This document shows, piece by piece, positions 1 through 8,924 of a DNA stretch of 64,000 nucleotides. Positions within the stretch are counted from its first letter, which is position 1. The number at the start of each line of letters is the position of its first letter. The stretch is from Chloracidobacterium thermophilum B (GTDB lineage Bacteria; Acidobacteriota; Blastocatellia; Chloracidobacteriales; Chloracidobacteriaceae): positions 1,347,501-1,411,500 of the forward strand of contig NC_016024.1 in NCBI RefSeq assembly GCF_000226295.1. The letters are read 5' to 3'. Both the position numbers and the translations under genes were made by a program. Below the pieces are notes generated by a model, which was given only the letters and a program-made list of their open reading frames with translations, did no database searches and was not told the DNA's origin.

Positions 1-138
1 CTGGCCCAGGGCATCGAACTCCCGGAGGTGCGCGAAGGTGACTGGCTGGCCATTGCCGATGCCGGAGCCTACGCCCGCAGTATGGCCAGCGAATACAACC
101 TGCATCCCTTTCCCGATGAAGAATTCATCGTAGAATAA
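1..138 (+). CDS. lysA: C-terminal end of a PLP-dependent decarboxylase, probably diaminopimelate decarboxylase
   Basis: Only the last 45 codons lie in the window, ending in TAA at 136-138. The segment GDWLAIADAGAYARSMASEY is the typical C-terminal strand of group IV PLP decarboxylases, where the Gly-Ala-Tyr and Ser-Met-Ala residues help shape the substrate and PLP site. In diaminopimelate decarboxylase this reads GAYxxSMASxYN, which is matched here. The enzyme would convert meso-diaminopimelate to lysine. Other members of the family (ornithine, arginine or carboxynorspermidine decarboxylase) cannot be excluded from this fragment, although the SMAS-Y-N form favours LysA. Confidence 0.65.
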   Translation: MAQGIELPEVREGDWLAIADAGAYARSMASEYNLHPFPDEEFIVE

Positions 139-205
139 GCCGATTGGGGACCCATCGGCCCTCTGGGACTCAACCAAGTTTGACGGAGTGGGAGATTCGC
201 CGGGC

Positions 206-1375
206 ATGGTTTGTTCGTCCCTGCGTCATAGTGTGGCTTGGCTCGTTGCTGTCGTCCTGCTGCTGACGGCAGCCTGGTCATCCTCTGTGGCCCAGAGTGG
301 GCGCAAACGCGAGACTGCGCCGCGCCAGTACGAGCCGGCCAAACCCAAATCCCCGCCGCCTTCCGAGACTCAGGAACCGCCGGCTACGCCCTCCCGTCCA
401 CGGACGGTCGGCCAACCGGATGCTCCCCAGTCGGACGCGCCCCGGAACGACGACTCCGAGCCGGACGACACAGACGAGAACACGCTGCGGATTCAAACCC
501 AGCTTGTGACTGTCCCGTTTGCCGTAGTGGACAAGCGCAACCGGTACATCAATGACCTGACAGCCCAGGACGTACAGGTGCTGGAAAACGGCAAGCCGCA
601 GGAAATTTTCTCCTTCACCCGCGAGCATGATCTGCCGCTGACCTTTGCCCTGGTCTTTGACATCAGTGGCAGCCAGCAGTACAGCATTGCCGAGCAGCGC
701 CTGGCGGCCAAAACCTTTCTGCGCCAGACGATCCGCCCTGAAAAAGACCTCGCCGGAGTGGTGACATTCCGGCGCGACATCGAAGTGCGCCAGAAGCTCA
801 CCAGCAACCTGGCGGCGCTTGAACGGGCGGTTGACGATGTCCGGTTTGAATCCGGGGGCTATGTGTATGGCGGTACGCCGCCGCTGGATCCGTCCATCAC
901 CGGCACGAGCCTGTACGATGCGGTCTATGTTATCTCCAGCGAGATGTTGCCCCGCGAAGCCGGGCGGCGTGTCATCATCCTGCTGACGGACGGGGAAGAC
1001 ACGACGAGCCGCTACAAACTCAACGATGCCATTGACATGGCCCTGCGTTCCGACGTGCAGGTGTATGCCGTGGGGATTCCGGGCGGAGTGCCCAACGGCT
1101 TCGGCGGCGTCACCATCACCGGCATTGACCGTCGAACGCTGGAGCGCCTGTGTGAGGCCACCGGCGGACGGGCGTTTTTCCCGCGCAGCCCGGCAGACTA
1201 TGTGGCGGCCTTTCAGCAGATCGAGACGGATTTGCGGCAGCAGTACATTTTGACCTACGTTCCGTCGGATGCAACCCGCGATGGGAGTTTCCGTTCCATC
1301 ACCATCAAAATCCTGCGCTCCGGTGAAGCCAAAGACTGGCGCATCTTTACGCGCAAGGGCTACTACGCCAAGTAA
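206..1375 (+). CDS. Secreted VWFA-domain protein, acidobacterial type
   Basis: A 389-residue exported protein. The N-terminus has a basic start, a hydrophobic stretch (LVAVVLLLTAAW) and an AQS-like cleavage region, followed by a Pro/Asp-rich linker to about residue 95. A von Willebrand factor A fold follows, with the MIDAS motif DISGS at residues 152-156 and a later LTDGEDT strand end. This matches the VWFA-related proteins that are very abundant in Acidobacteria (the TIGR03436 type). The likely role is metal-dependent protein binding in the periplasm or at the cell surface; the ligand is unknown. An in-frame GTG exists at 188, but I prefer ATG 206 because GGGAG at 190-194 is well placed and the protein then begins directly with a signal peptide. 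Confidence 0.85.
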   Translation: MVCSSLRHSVAWLVAVVLLLTAAWSSSVAQSGRKRETAPRQYEPAKPKSPPPSETQEPPATPSRPRTVGQPDAPQSDAPRNDDSEPDDTDENTLRIQTQLVTVPFAVVDKRNRYINDLTAQDVQVLENGKPQEIFSFTREHDLPLTFALVFDISGSQQYSIAEQRLAAKTFLRQTIRPEKDLAGVVTFRRDIEVRQKLTSNLAALERAVDDVRFESGGYVYGGTPPLDPSITGTSLYDAVYVISSEMLPREAGRRVIILLTDGEDTTSRYKLNDAIDMALRSDVQVYAVGIPGGVPNGFGGVTITGIDRRTLERLCEATGGRAFFPRSPADYVAAFQQIETDLRQQYILTYVPSDATRDGSFRSITIKILRSGEAKDWRIFTRKGYYAK

Positions 1376-1430
1376 GGCGCTTTCGGTGTCATTGCTGGCC
1401 GGGTGGCAGTGTTTTTCGGTTTCAGTGCCT

Positions 1431-1916
1431 TCAGTTGCGGATGACTTTACGGATTGAGCCGCCGTCCCTGGTGATGAGCGGCGTACGGTAGGGAAGGCGG
1501 CGAATGATGTTTGGTGCGGTGGGCGTGCGGGGTGGCAGGTCCACAACCAACTCCACTGGCGGCCACGCCTGAATGTTCACTTCGGTGAACTCCACCGTAG
1601 TGAAGTCCGGGTGGATGAACCGGACACGGTACACGCCTTCCGGGATGCCCACGTGGGCACCGCGGCCGTTGCGGTCGGTTTCAAATGTCAGCGCCGCTTC
1701 CGAAGAGCGCTGACGCAGCTCCACTTTGACACCGGCCACCGGGAGCGACTCCGGTTTCAGGCGGCCTTCTGCCCGAACGATCACGTAAAGCCGGCCACAG
1801 CACCGGGACGCGCCGGCCGCCACCGGCGGAGGCCCGCCCGCCGCCGGCACCCAGCCCCAGAGCAGCAGCCAGAACGCGAGAAAGCACGTGCTTCGCTGGA
1901 AGGCGTGCAGTAGCAT
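1431..1916 (-). CDS. Small secreted protein with a carboxypeptidase-regulatory-like (CnaB-like) beta domain
   Basis: About 161 residues. From the ATG at 1916 the protein opens with a signal peptide (MLLHAFQRSTCFLAFWLLLW, then an Ala-Gly-rich segment). The mature part contains VAGVKVELRQ...TDRNGRGAHVGIPEGVYRVRF, the pattern of carboxypeptidase-regulatory-like or CnaB-type immunoglobulin-like domains: a variable loop, then TD-x-x-G and a PEG-Y-RV turn. Such domains act in adhesion or as carriers on secreted proteins. The frame is open further upstream to 2069, but that part would overlap uppP and looks non-coding, so the internal ATG is chosen. It is divergent from uppP with about 55 bp between starts. 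Function unknown. Confidence 0.7.
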   Translation of the reverse strand: MLLHAFQRSTCFLAFWLLLWGWVPAAGGPPPVAAGASRCCGRLYVIVRAEGRLKPESLPVAGVKVELRQRSSEAALTFETDRNGRGAHVGIPEGVYRVRFIHPDFTTVEFTEVNIQAWPPVELVVDLPPRTPTAPNIIRRLPYRTPLITRDGGSIRKVIRN

Positions 1917-1971
1917 TGCCCGCCAAGGCTGCCGGGGCCCACGTCCCGGACATTTCCTGCCAGTGTTGTTG

Positions 1972-2826
1972 ATGATGTCCATCCTGCAAGCCATTCTTCT
2001 TGGTATCGTCCAGGGGCTGACTGAGTTTTTGCCCATCAGCAGTACAGCCCATCTGATTCTCGTCAGCAAGCTGCTTCAGCTTGACCAAAAGCTGACGCCG
2101 GAGCAGTTGACCGGCTTTGTGGCTTTTATCCAGTTGGGTACGGTCCTGGCCCTGATTGTCTATTTCTTCCCGGACTTGTGGAACATTGCCCGGGGCTTCC
2201 TGACCGACAACCTGGCCTGGCTGCAGGAGCGGCGGGAACTGGGTGAACGGGCCCGACTGGGATGGCTGATTGTCATCGGGTCGTTTCCGGTCATCGTGTT
2301 CGGGTTCGGATTCAGGAAAATCATCGAGGGGGTGCTGACGAAAAACCTGTACGTCATTGCCGGGGCGCTGGTCGGTCTGGCGGTGTTTCTGGTCGTGGCT
2401 GAAGTTGTGGGATCACGCCGCCTCAAGCTGTCTGACCTCACCTGGTGGCATGCCCTGCTCATTGGCTGCGGACAGGCGCTGGCGCTCATTCCGGGCGCTT
2501 CGCGTTCCGGCACGACCATCACTGCCGGCCTGCTGCTGGGGCTTGACCGCGCCACTGCCGCCCGCTTTTCGTTTCTGCTGTGCGTTCCGGCCCTGACCGG
2601 CGCCGGGCTGTTGCAGTTTGTTCGGGAAGTCAAGGACTTCGATCCGACGATGCTGCTGGCGACGGTTGTTGCCACGGTTGTATCCGGCATCACCGGATAT
2701 GCCGCCATTGCCTTTCTGCTCTACTTTCTCAAGACGCACAGCATGCTGGTTTTTGTGGTCTATCGGCTTGTTTTGGGCGGACTGCTGTTCTTTCTGCTGG
2801 TTACCCAGCGGATCGCTCCGGTTTGA
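1972..2826 (+). CDS. uppP: Undecaprenyl-diphosphate phosphatase
   Basis: A multi-pass membrane protein of about 284 residues that removes a phosphate from undecaprenyl diphosphate, recycling the lipid carrier for peptidoglycan and O-antigen synthesis (BacA/UppP family; loss raises bacitracin sensitivity). Family signatures are intact: GLTEFLPISSTAHL near the N-terminus (Glu and Ser of active site 1) and IPGASRSGTT in the middle (Arg-Ser-Gly motif). Length fits the family (about 270). The frame opens at 1888, but the UppP homology begins at MSILQAILLGIVQ, so one of the adjacent ATGs at 1972/1975 is the start. It is convergent with the transglycosylase gene, with only 12 bp between stops. Confidence 0.95.
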   Translation: MMSILQAILLGIVQGLTEFLPISSTAHLILVSKLLQLDQKLTPEQLTGFVAFIQLGTVLALIVYFFPDLWNIARGFLTDNLAWLQERRELGERARLGWLIVIGSFPVIVFGFGFRKIIEGVLTKNLYVIAGALVGLAVFLVVAEVVGSRRLKLSDLTWWHALLIGCGQALALIPGASRSGTTITAGLLLGLDRATAARFSFLLCVPALTGAGLLQFVREVKDFDPTMLLATVVATVVSGITGYAAIAFLLYFLKTHSMLVFVVYRLVLGGLLFFLLVTQRIAPV

Positions 2827-2838
2827 TAAATCGCCTAT

Positions 2839-5103
2839 TCAATCCCGGTTGCCTGAGCCGTAAAGCCGGCGGTAATGGGCGGTATTGCGCAGGACACCCT
2901 GAACATACAGCCGGGTTTCGGTAATCGGGATGGCATCAATCCAGACATCAAGCTCAGCGGTAGGCAGGGTCTTGAGCCAGTTGACAACCCGACCCGGCCC
3001 GGCGTTGTAGGCTGCGAAGGCATATTCATAGCGCCCGAACTGGCGGCACATGTCGGCCAGGTAGCTGGTGCCCAGCACGATGTTGAGCCTGGGATTGTAG
3101 AGCTGGTCAGCCGTAATGGGTCCGGTGCCTTTTTTGTTGGCCACGAGCCGTCCGGTCGAGGGGAGCAGTTGCATCAGACCGATGGCGTTGGCGCGTGAGC
3201 GGGCGTTGGCGTCAAAGACCGACTCCTGGCGGATGAGGCCGGCGACGATGAAGGGGTCAAGTCCATTGGCCCTGGCTTCCTGCTGGATGGTTTCCCACTC
3301 GCGCAACGGAAAGAAGATTTCCCATTCTTCGCGGCTGATTTCATCGCCTTGGTAGGCGAGATACTCCGGGTGGGCGCGCTGCAACGCCTGCACGGCGCGG
3401 TTGGGTTGGCCGAGGTCGCGGTACACGCGGGCCATTTCGAGTGCGACTTTGGGTGACGTGGGCGCCGTCTGACGCGCCGCTTCCATTTCTTCGAGGGCAA
3501 AATCCATCAGCCCGATGATCCGAAGCTGGGAGGCCCGTTCCAGCCAGGCTTCGCCTTCGCTGCCAAGGGTTTCCGGGAGCGGACGGGCCGGCGGCAAGCC
3601 GGCAACAGCTCGCATGACGGGATGTTGCACCGGAAGCTGCGCCGCCGGGACGGAGCGCAGGGCCGCCAGACGATTGGCTGCCTGCTGTCCGTAGTAGCCA
3701 TAGCGGTACCGCCGGACAATGGCTTCGTAGAGTACCTTGGCTTCGGTGTTGCGCCCGGTGCGCTCCAGGTTGCGCGCTGCCCAGTAGGCGGCCATGCCTT
3801 TGTAATCCGAGGCCGGAAACAGTGCCACGTGGTCGAGCAGAAGCGGAAGGGCGGCCGCATAGGAGCCCTGCTGGTGAAGTGTCCAGGCCCGCCGGAAGTG
3901 CCACCGCTGGCCGGCTTTCCGCTCAGGGTACTGCCGGATGAGTCGCTCGTAGTAGTTTCCGCTGCCGCGCTTTTCAGCCCACTGGGCAAGGTTTTCGAGC
4001 GCCTCGCCAGCGCGTGGGGAAGTGGGATACAGCGTCAGCAGCCGCTCCACCGTGGCCGGATAGCTGGTGCTGCCGCTCCGCCGCTGGACTTCGGAAAGGT
4101 AAAACAACGCTTCGGCGTGGCGCGGTTTGTCCTGACTGCTGACGGCCGCAAGCTGGGTTGCCGCCGGAGCCAACTTCTGGGCAAAGTAGAGGCTGATGCC
4201 GTACCGCAGGCGGGCTTCATCACTTTGGAGTGCAGTTGGGTCAAGCGTCGCCAGTTGGGTGAAGTCTTCGGCAGCGGCCGTGTATTGCCTGGCTTCATAG
4301 AGCCGGTTGGCGCGTCGGCGCAGTCCGTCGGCGTCTGTGACACGCACCGCGGCAGCCGCCGTCGCCGGATCAGGGAACAATGCCTGCCGGGCATTTTGGA
4401 CTTCGTCCTGGGTCAGGCTGTCCGGCGCTTCGGTGATGATGCGCCGCCAGGTGCGCTGGGCGTCTTCCAGACGGCCGGCCGTGTGGTATGCCAGGGTCAG
4501 AATGGCCAGGGCATTGCCATCCCCTTTGTCAAGCAGAGGTTGGAGCACCTGCTCAACACCCGGCACATCGCGCCGGACGGCGGCAGCCCGCCCGGCCTGG
4601 AGTGTGGCGGCACGGGCCAGCAGGGATTGCGGATAGCGTCTGCCGACTTGCGCCAAGGTTGCCTGCGCGGCCTGGAACTGGCCGCTGTCAAACTGGGCTT
4701 TGCCCAGGTAATACAACCCATAGTCACCCAAACGGCTGAACTCGCCAATGAGTGGCGTGTCGAGCAGGCTGACTGCGGTGGCGTAGTTGCGTTGCTGGTA
4801 GTTGTCATAGCCCCGGCGAAAACGGGCCAGAGCCGCAGCTTCAGAGTCTGGATAACGGCGCTCGAAGCTGGCAAGAAGGCTGTCGGGCGGCTGATTGCCG
4901 GCGCGCGCCACTGCCTGACGGAGTTCGGTGAGGGCAGCCGTGCGTTCCTGGGGCGTGGCGGCGTGCAGGCAGTGCCGCACTGTGAAACTGCCACCAAGGG
5001 CAAGTCCGGCGATCAATACGAGTCCACCGACGCCAATCCTGAGCGGCAGTGGCTGCAACCAGGTACGCCAACGTGACTGAAGCCGTGAGAACAATGCTTT
5101 CAT
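2839..5103 (-). CDS. Membrane-anchored TPR lytic transglycosylase (Slt family)
   Basis: About 754 residues. The N-terminus has one transmembrane or uncleaved signal segment (IGVGGLVLIAGLALGGSF). A long alpha-helical superhelix of tetratricopeptide-like repeats fills residues about 60-600, as in E. coli Slt70. The C-terminal 130 residues are the SLT domain: the catalytic Glu in IRQESVFDANARS, then AIGLMQLLPSTG and YAFAAYNAGPGRV. It cleaves peptidoglycan glycan strands to 1,6-anhydro-muropeptides. Start: ATG at 5103, just before the membrane segment; the in-frame extension to 5220 would run through the terminator hairpin at 5123-5155. No strong Shine-Dalgarno is visible. Confidence 0.9.
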   Translation of the reverse strand: MKALFSRLQSRWRTWLQPLPLRIGVGGLVLIAGLALGGSFTVRHCLHAATPQERTAALTELRQAVARAGNQPPDSLLASFERRYPDSEAAALARFRRGYDNYQQRNYATAVSLLDTPLIGEFSRLGDYGLYYLGKAQFDSGQFQAAQATLAQVGRRYPQSLLARAATLQAGRAAAVRRDVPGVEQVLQPLLDKGDGNALAILTLAYHTAGRLEDAQRTWRRIITEAPDSLTQDEVQNARQALFPDPATAAAAVRVTDADGLRRRANRLYEARQYTAAAEDFTQLATLDPTALQSDEARLRYGISLYFAQKLAPAATQLAAVSSQDKPRHAEALFYLSEVQRRSGSTSYPATVERLLTLYPTSPRAGEALENLAQWAEKRGSGNYYERLIRQYPERKAGQRWHFRRAWTLHQQGSYAAALPLLLDHVALFPASDYKGMAAYWAARNLERTGRNTEAKVLYEAIVRRYRYGYYGQQAANRLAALRSVPAAQLPVQHPVMRAVAGLPPARPLPETLGSEGEAWLERASQLRIIGLMDFALEEMEAARQTAPTSPKVALEMARVYRDLGQPNRAVQALQRAHPEYLAYQGDEISREEWEIFFPLREWETIQQEARANGLDPFIVAGLIRQESVFDANARSRANAIGLMQLLPSTGRLVANKKGTGPITADQLYNPRLNIVLGTSYLADMCRQFGRYEYAFAAYNAGPGRVVNWLKTLPTAELDVWIDAIPITETRLYVQGVLRNTAHYRRLYGSGNRD

Positions 5104-5122
5104 GGCAGGGGGGTCCGCTTGG

Positions 5123-5155
5123 AAAAAAATGGACGAGCCGGGTGCTCGTCCATTT
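5123..5155 (-). terminator. Rho-independent terminator of the GAF-like gene
   Basis: A perfect 12-bp inverted repeat (arms 5127-5138 and 5144-5155, loop 5139-5143) is followed, reading on the minus strand, by seven T residues (A-tract 5123-5129 on the plus strand). It lies 32 bp past the stop of the 5187-6998 gene and directly before the ATG of the transglycosylase, so the two genes are probably separate transcription units or partially coupled by read-through. Confidence 0.85.
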
Positions 5156-5186
5156 CCTGGAGATGGGAATCGCTTGCAGCGTGGCT

Positions 5187-6998
5187 TTATTCCGGCTGTA
5201 TCAGAACCGGACCGGGGCAATCCGCCCCAAGGCGGGAGGGATCACCTTCCGCCAGGGAAGAAACGAGTTCGTCGTAGAAGTAATCGAACTTCGCCGCCAC
5301 GATGGGACTAACCCGCTTGTCATACATCTGGCGCGAGCGGTCAATGTCTTCTTTTAGACGGTCATACAGGTCGCGGTTAATGCGTCCTTCCGCAACCTTG
5401 GCCTCGTTGTAGAGCTTGATTTCCGAAACGAGCAGACGGGCAAAGCGCCGTGCATCGTTGTGGGCTTTGGCTTCCTCTTCAGTCGTGGGTTTGGGAGGGG
5501 CGCTTGGCGCAGCAACAGGGACCGGTGGTTGTGACTGAATGGCCGGAGTTGGGAATGGAGCGACGGTGAAGGCTCCATTGTCAAGCGATGCGGTACCGCT
5601 TTCAACGCCAAAGACGGGTACCGATGGTTCGGGAGAAGGCTGCGTCCAGGAGGATGTGGGAGCTGGCTCCTGAATCGTCGGACCGGGCGGGACGTAGGGC
5701 GGGAGCGGTTTCGGTTCGAATGCTGGTTCCTGTGGTTCCGGGCTGGTTTCAGCCGTCACGGCAACCATTTCAGGCACCGTTGCCGGCGCCGCACTGTCTG
5801 GCTGGGCGTCTCCGGCAAGGTGTCCATCGGGTTGGGGGGAAACCTGGGGCGTGGAGTCGTACTCCGTCCCCATGGAAGCACCCGGCCCGGCTGGTGCTAC
5901 GACACCATACCCTACCTCTGCCTGGGCAGCACTGGTTTCAGCCGGTTCAGCTTGGTAGGTGGTCGCCTGAACTTCAGCGGCGGTGGTCTCCGCCACACTT
6001 TCCTGGGGAGCGCCGGTCTCAGCCGCGACCGGCGTGGCTGCCGGTTGCTCGGTGACCACTGGACGAACCTGCGCTTCGCTGACGGCTGTGGGTGGGGAAG
6101 CCGTTTCAGTCGTGACCGGTGGCGGGGCCATGGTCTGGGTCGTCCGGTCCGTGACCGCAACCGCAGTTGTTGCCAGCCGACTGCGGGCATTGAGCAGTTC
6201 GACGGTCAGCCCGGCAACGTTGGTCAGAATTTGCAGTGGTGGAACGGTAATCCGCTCCGCCGGCTGATCGCCGGAGTCGGCATAGAGTACGGCGGCCACC
6301 TTGCCACGGACGAGCAGCGGAATGCCGGCCATGGCTTCGGGCGCTTGCCCGATACGGTCAAGCAGAATCTGGTTTTCCTGGTAGGCATAGGGGCTGTCCA
6401 GCACGGCCATCTGCTGTTCCAGTGCTGCGAACAGCGTTGTTTTGGCCTCAATGGGGATGGTCAGCCCGCGGAGTGAACCCCCGGCCGTTTCAAAGCCACG
6501 TTCCGTCCAGGCGACGATATTCCCGGACTTGACAACAAACAGCGCCACCCGTGGTGCGTATTCCAGGGCGCGTGTGACCAGCAGATTGAGAACTTCAGCC
6601 TGAGTGGGCTGGCTCTGAATTTCGACGAGGTAGTAATACAGCGCCTGAAGATCAACCGTCAGTGGTGGCGGCGCTGCTGCAACCGGTGGCGCAGGAATTT
6701 CCTCGACAGGCGGTGGCGGTTCCGCCTCATGCGCCGGAACCGGTGTTGCCGCTGAGGTTGGCGGCAGTGGGGCCGCCAGGGCGGCCAGATGCGCCACTGC
6801 GCGTTCGGCAAAGTCGGCAATGGCTGGTTCCTGGCTGACCGCCGCCAGTCGCGCGGCCGACTGCGAGAGCAACTGTGTAAAAGACTGTTCAACCTGGTGG
6901 TGCATCCGGGCCAGTTCAGCTTCCATTTTGCCCAGCTCGGCACGGACAATAGCTTCGATTTCGGCGCGCCAACTTGCCTTCAGGTGTTCGTGTGACAC
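5187..6998 (-). CDS. GAF-like domain protein with Pro/Ala-rich linker and conserved helical C-terminus
   Basis: 603 residues. Residues 1-75 are helical and Glu/Ala-rich. Residues about 110-275 look like a GAF-type sensory fold (LYYYLVEIQSQ...ALFVVKSGNIVAWTERGF...IPLLVRGKVAAVLYADSG). A low-complexity Pro/Ala/Thr/Glu region fills about 280-500, and a charged helical tail (about 505-590, KAHNDARRFARLLVSEIKLY...) ends the protein. The start is GTG at 6998, with GGAG eight bases upstream. It lies downstream of the FHA-GAF kinase on the same strand with a gap of about 100 bp, so a shared signalling role is an inference. Its function is not known. The domain call rests on fold-like pattern only. Confidence 0.65.
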   Translation of the reverse strand: MSHEHLKASWRAEIEAIVRAELGKMEAELARMHHQVEQSFTQLLSQSAARLAAVSQEPAIADFAERAVAHLAALAAPLPPTSAATPVPAHEAEPPPPVEEIPAPPVAAAPPPLTVDLQALYYYLVEIQSQPTQAEVLNLLVTRALEYAPRVALFVVKSGNIVAWTERGFETAGGSLRGLTIPIEAKTTLFAALEQQMAVLDSPYAYQENQILLDRIGQAPEAMAGIPLLVRGKVAAVLYADSGDQPAERITVPPLQILTNVAGLTVELLNARSRLATTAVAVTDRTTQTMAPPPVTTETASPPTAVSEAQVRPVVTEQPAATPVAAETGAPQESVAETTAAEVQATTYQAEPAETSAAQAEVGYGVVAPAGPGASMGTEYDSTPQVSPQPDGHLAGDAQPDSAAPATVPEMVAVTAETSPEPQEPAFEPKPLPPYVPPGPTIQEPAPTSSWTQPSPEPSVPVFGVESGTASLDNGAFTVAPFPTPAIQSQPPVPVAAPSAPPKPTTEEEAKAHNDARRFARLLVSEIKLYNEAKVAEGRINRDLYDRLKEDIDRSRQMYDKRVSPIVAAKFDYFYDELVSSLAEGDPSRLGADCPGPVLIQPE

Positions 6999-7098
6999 GG
7001 GTTTCTCTCCACTCGATGAGATGCTTGATGCCGGTGGAACTTAGCCTGGCATCCCAGGTTTCGGTTGTCCCCCATTCCTCCCAACCTGATGACACTTG

Positions 7099-8766
7099 TC
7101 ATGTGGAAGGCGGGAGGGTGGGGGGGATGGCCAGGGGCAAATAAATCGTGAAGGTTGTCCCCTGTCCAAGCGTGCTCTGGCAGGTGATGTCACCGTCGTG
7201 ACCTTCGATAATGCGCCGGCAGATGCCGAGTCCCAGTCCGGTGCCCTCACTGCCTTTGGTCGTAAAAAATGGCTCCCAGATGCGTTGCAGGTTCTCAGGA
7301 GCAATGCCACAGCCGGTATCCGATACGGTGATTCTGGCACTTCCATCGGCTTCGTCAACCACTACGGTGAGTTCTCCAGGCTTTCCCTGCATGGCCTGGG
7401 CGCCATTGCGGAGCAGGTTCAGCAGGACCTGCATCAGCTTGTCCCGATTGAGTTTGACATAGGGATTTGCCGTGGTCTGGAGTTTGGTGCGGCACACCTT
7501 CACCAGCGGGTCATAGCGGGCAAAGTTGAGCGCCTCCTCCACAACCGGCACCAGTGGCTGCACGGTTCTTTCGTATTCCTTGCTGTCCGGCCGGGCAAAG
7601 TCCCGAATCTCGTTGACCATCGCCACCATGCGTTGCTGAGCATTGAGAATAAGTTGAATGAGTTGGCGGCGGCGCTGGTCTTCTGTGTCACTCATCAGAA
7701 TTTCGGCCGCTGTCAGGGCCGAAAGCTGGTTTTTGAGTTCGTGGGCAATGCCGCTGGCAAACTGTCCGAGTGTGGCCAGTTTTTCCTGGTTGATGAGGCG
7801 TTCCTGGGTGGCGCGCAGTTCTTCGATGAGGTGCAGGTTGCCCAGGACAAACCCCGCCTGCTGGGTCAGAGCCAGGAAGTATTCCAGTTCCTCATCGCTG
7901 AACTGGGTATTGGCCAGCAGATTATCCACATAGCACACCCCCCACACGCGCTTGGTCGAGGCAATCGGCGCACACATCACGGAGTGAATGGCCTGCTGGA
8001 CAACGCTCGACGTTGCTTCATAGCGGGTATCAGCCGAGGCATCAAAGCTCCGAATGGCGACATTCTGCTCAAAGGACTGCATCGCAATGGTGAGGCTCGG
8101 CTGAACATCCAACCCCCCTGACCGGCTTTGTACGGCGCGCTTTTCAAGCGTACCGGTAGCCGCGTCCCACAGCAGGACGACCCCCCGTTCCGCCGGCAGG
8201 GTTTCCATGGCGGCATCGAGCAGGCATTCAAGCAGGCTCTGGATGCTGCCGGCCGTCAGCATCTTGCGGCTGAACTCATTGAGCGCCTTGAGCCGGTTGA
8301 GCGTGAAATCCGTGATGTTTTCGGCGCTGTCCAGCAGCGCTGTGTTCAGAAAACGGGAGCGGGGGCTGGCAATGACGGTGGTCAGCCGGTCAGTCGTGCG
8401 TTGTTCTTCGTCAGTGTGGGTCAGACCATCACTGTCAGGTGAAATCGCCTGGATTTCAAAAAGAAAGGTGACAGGGTGGACATCCCCAAGCTGAAACCGA
8501 TCGCCGGAGCGAAGAACACGGGTCGTAATCCGTTCGCCGTTGACGATCACGCCACCGGTGCTGTTGTTGTCACGGAGAATGAATTCCCCATTCTGGTAAA
8601 TAATCTCGGCATGCCGCCGGGAGACATAGGAGTTGTTGATCTGGAGATCGTTGGTTCGCAGGCGGCCGATGCTGAAGACCGGACGGTTGATCCGCACCGT
8701 GCGCTGAAGCCCCTGACTGTCAAGGTAGCTCAGTGTGGCGTAACTGGTGATGGAAACGTCCGACAT
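7099..8766 (-). CDS. Histidine kinase with FHA and GAF sensory domains
   Basis: 555 residues from ATG 8766. Domain order: FHA (about 25-100; SIGRLRTND, then SRRHAEI), which normally binds phosphothreonine; GAF (about 160-310); HisKA with the phospho-acceptor His342 in SGIAHELKNQLSA; HATPase (about 430-545) with an N box (LLRNGAQAM), G1 (DTGCGI), a TTKGSEGTGLGLG G2 box and a C-terminal beta strand. There are no membrane segments, so it is cytoplasmic. An FHA domain fused to a histidine kinase suggests crosstalk between Ser/Thr and His-Asp phosphorylation. No response regulator is adjacent. A longer in-frame start at 8856 is possible, but its extra residues do not look like FHA sequence. Confidence 0.85.
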   Translation of the reverse strand: MSDVSITSYATLSYLDSQGLQRTVRINRPVFSIGRLRTNDLQINNSYVSRRHAEIIYQNGEFILRDNNSTGGVIVNGERITTRVLRSGDRFQLGDVHPVTFLFEIQAISPDSDGLTHTDEEQRTTDRLTTVIASPRSRFLNTALLDSAENITDFTLNRLKALNEFSRKMLTAGSIQSLLECLLDAAMETLPAERGVVLLWDAATGTLEKRAVQSRSGGLDVQPSLTIAMQSFEQNVAIRSFDASADTRYEATSSVVQQAIHSVMCAPIASTKRVWGVCYVDNLLANTQFSDEELEYFLALTQQAGFVLGNLHLIEELRATQERLINQEKLATLGQFASGIAHELKNQLSALTAAEILMSDTEDQRRRQLIQLILNAQQRMVAMVNEIRDFARPDSKEYERTVQPLVPVVEEALNFARYDPLVKVCRTKLQTTANPYVKLNRDKLMQVLLNLLRNGAQAMQGKPGELTVVVDEADGSARITVSDTGCGIAPENLQRIWEPFFTTKGSEGTGLGLGICRRIIEGHDGDITCQSTLGQGTTFTIYLPLAIPPTLPPST

Positions 8767-8924
8767 GGCGACCAAAAAACCGTCTGCTGCGCCGTCTCTG
8801 CAACAACAAGTCTGGTGGTTTTGAGTCTTCTCAAGACTGTACCAAAACTGTAACACAGGTCACGGATGGCTATCCATGCCCTTCACAGCCGAGCAGCCAG
8901 GCCGAAAGCGGCAGAGCAGCCGGG

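Noticed and set aside
278-1546. Long open frame antisense to the VWFA gene
   Set aside because: High GC makes long antisense frames common; it shows no family signature, while the plus-strand frame has a signal peptide and MIDAS motif.
3622-5076. Plus-strand open frame opposite the lytic transglycosylase
   Set aside because: Shadow of the real gene, without recognisable motifs.
7091-7101. GACACTTGTCA, which also occurs at 60029-60039
   Set aside because: An 11-bp match in two places is interesting, but one copy overlaps a stop codon and the other touches a start codon; with only two copies I cannot call it an operator.
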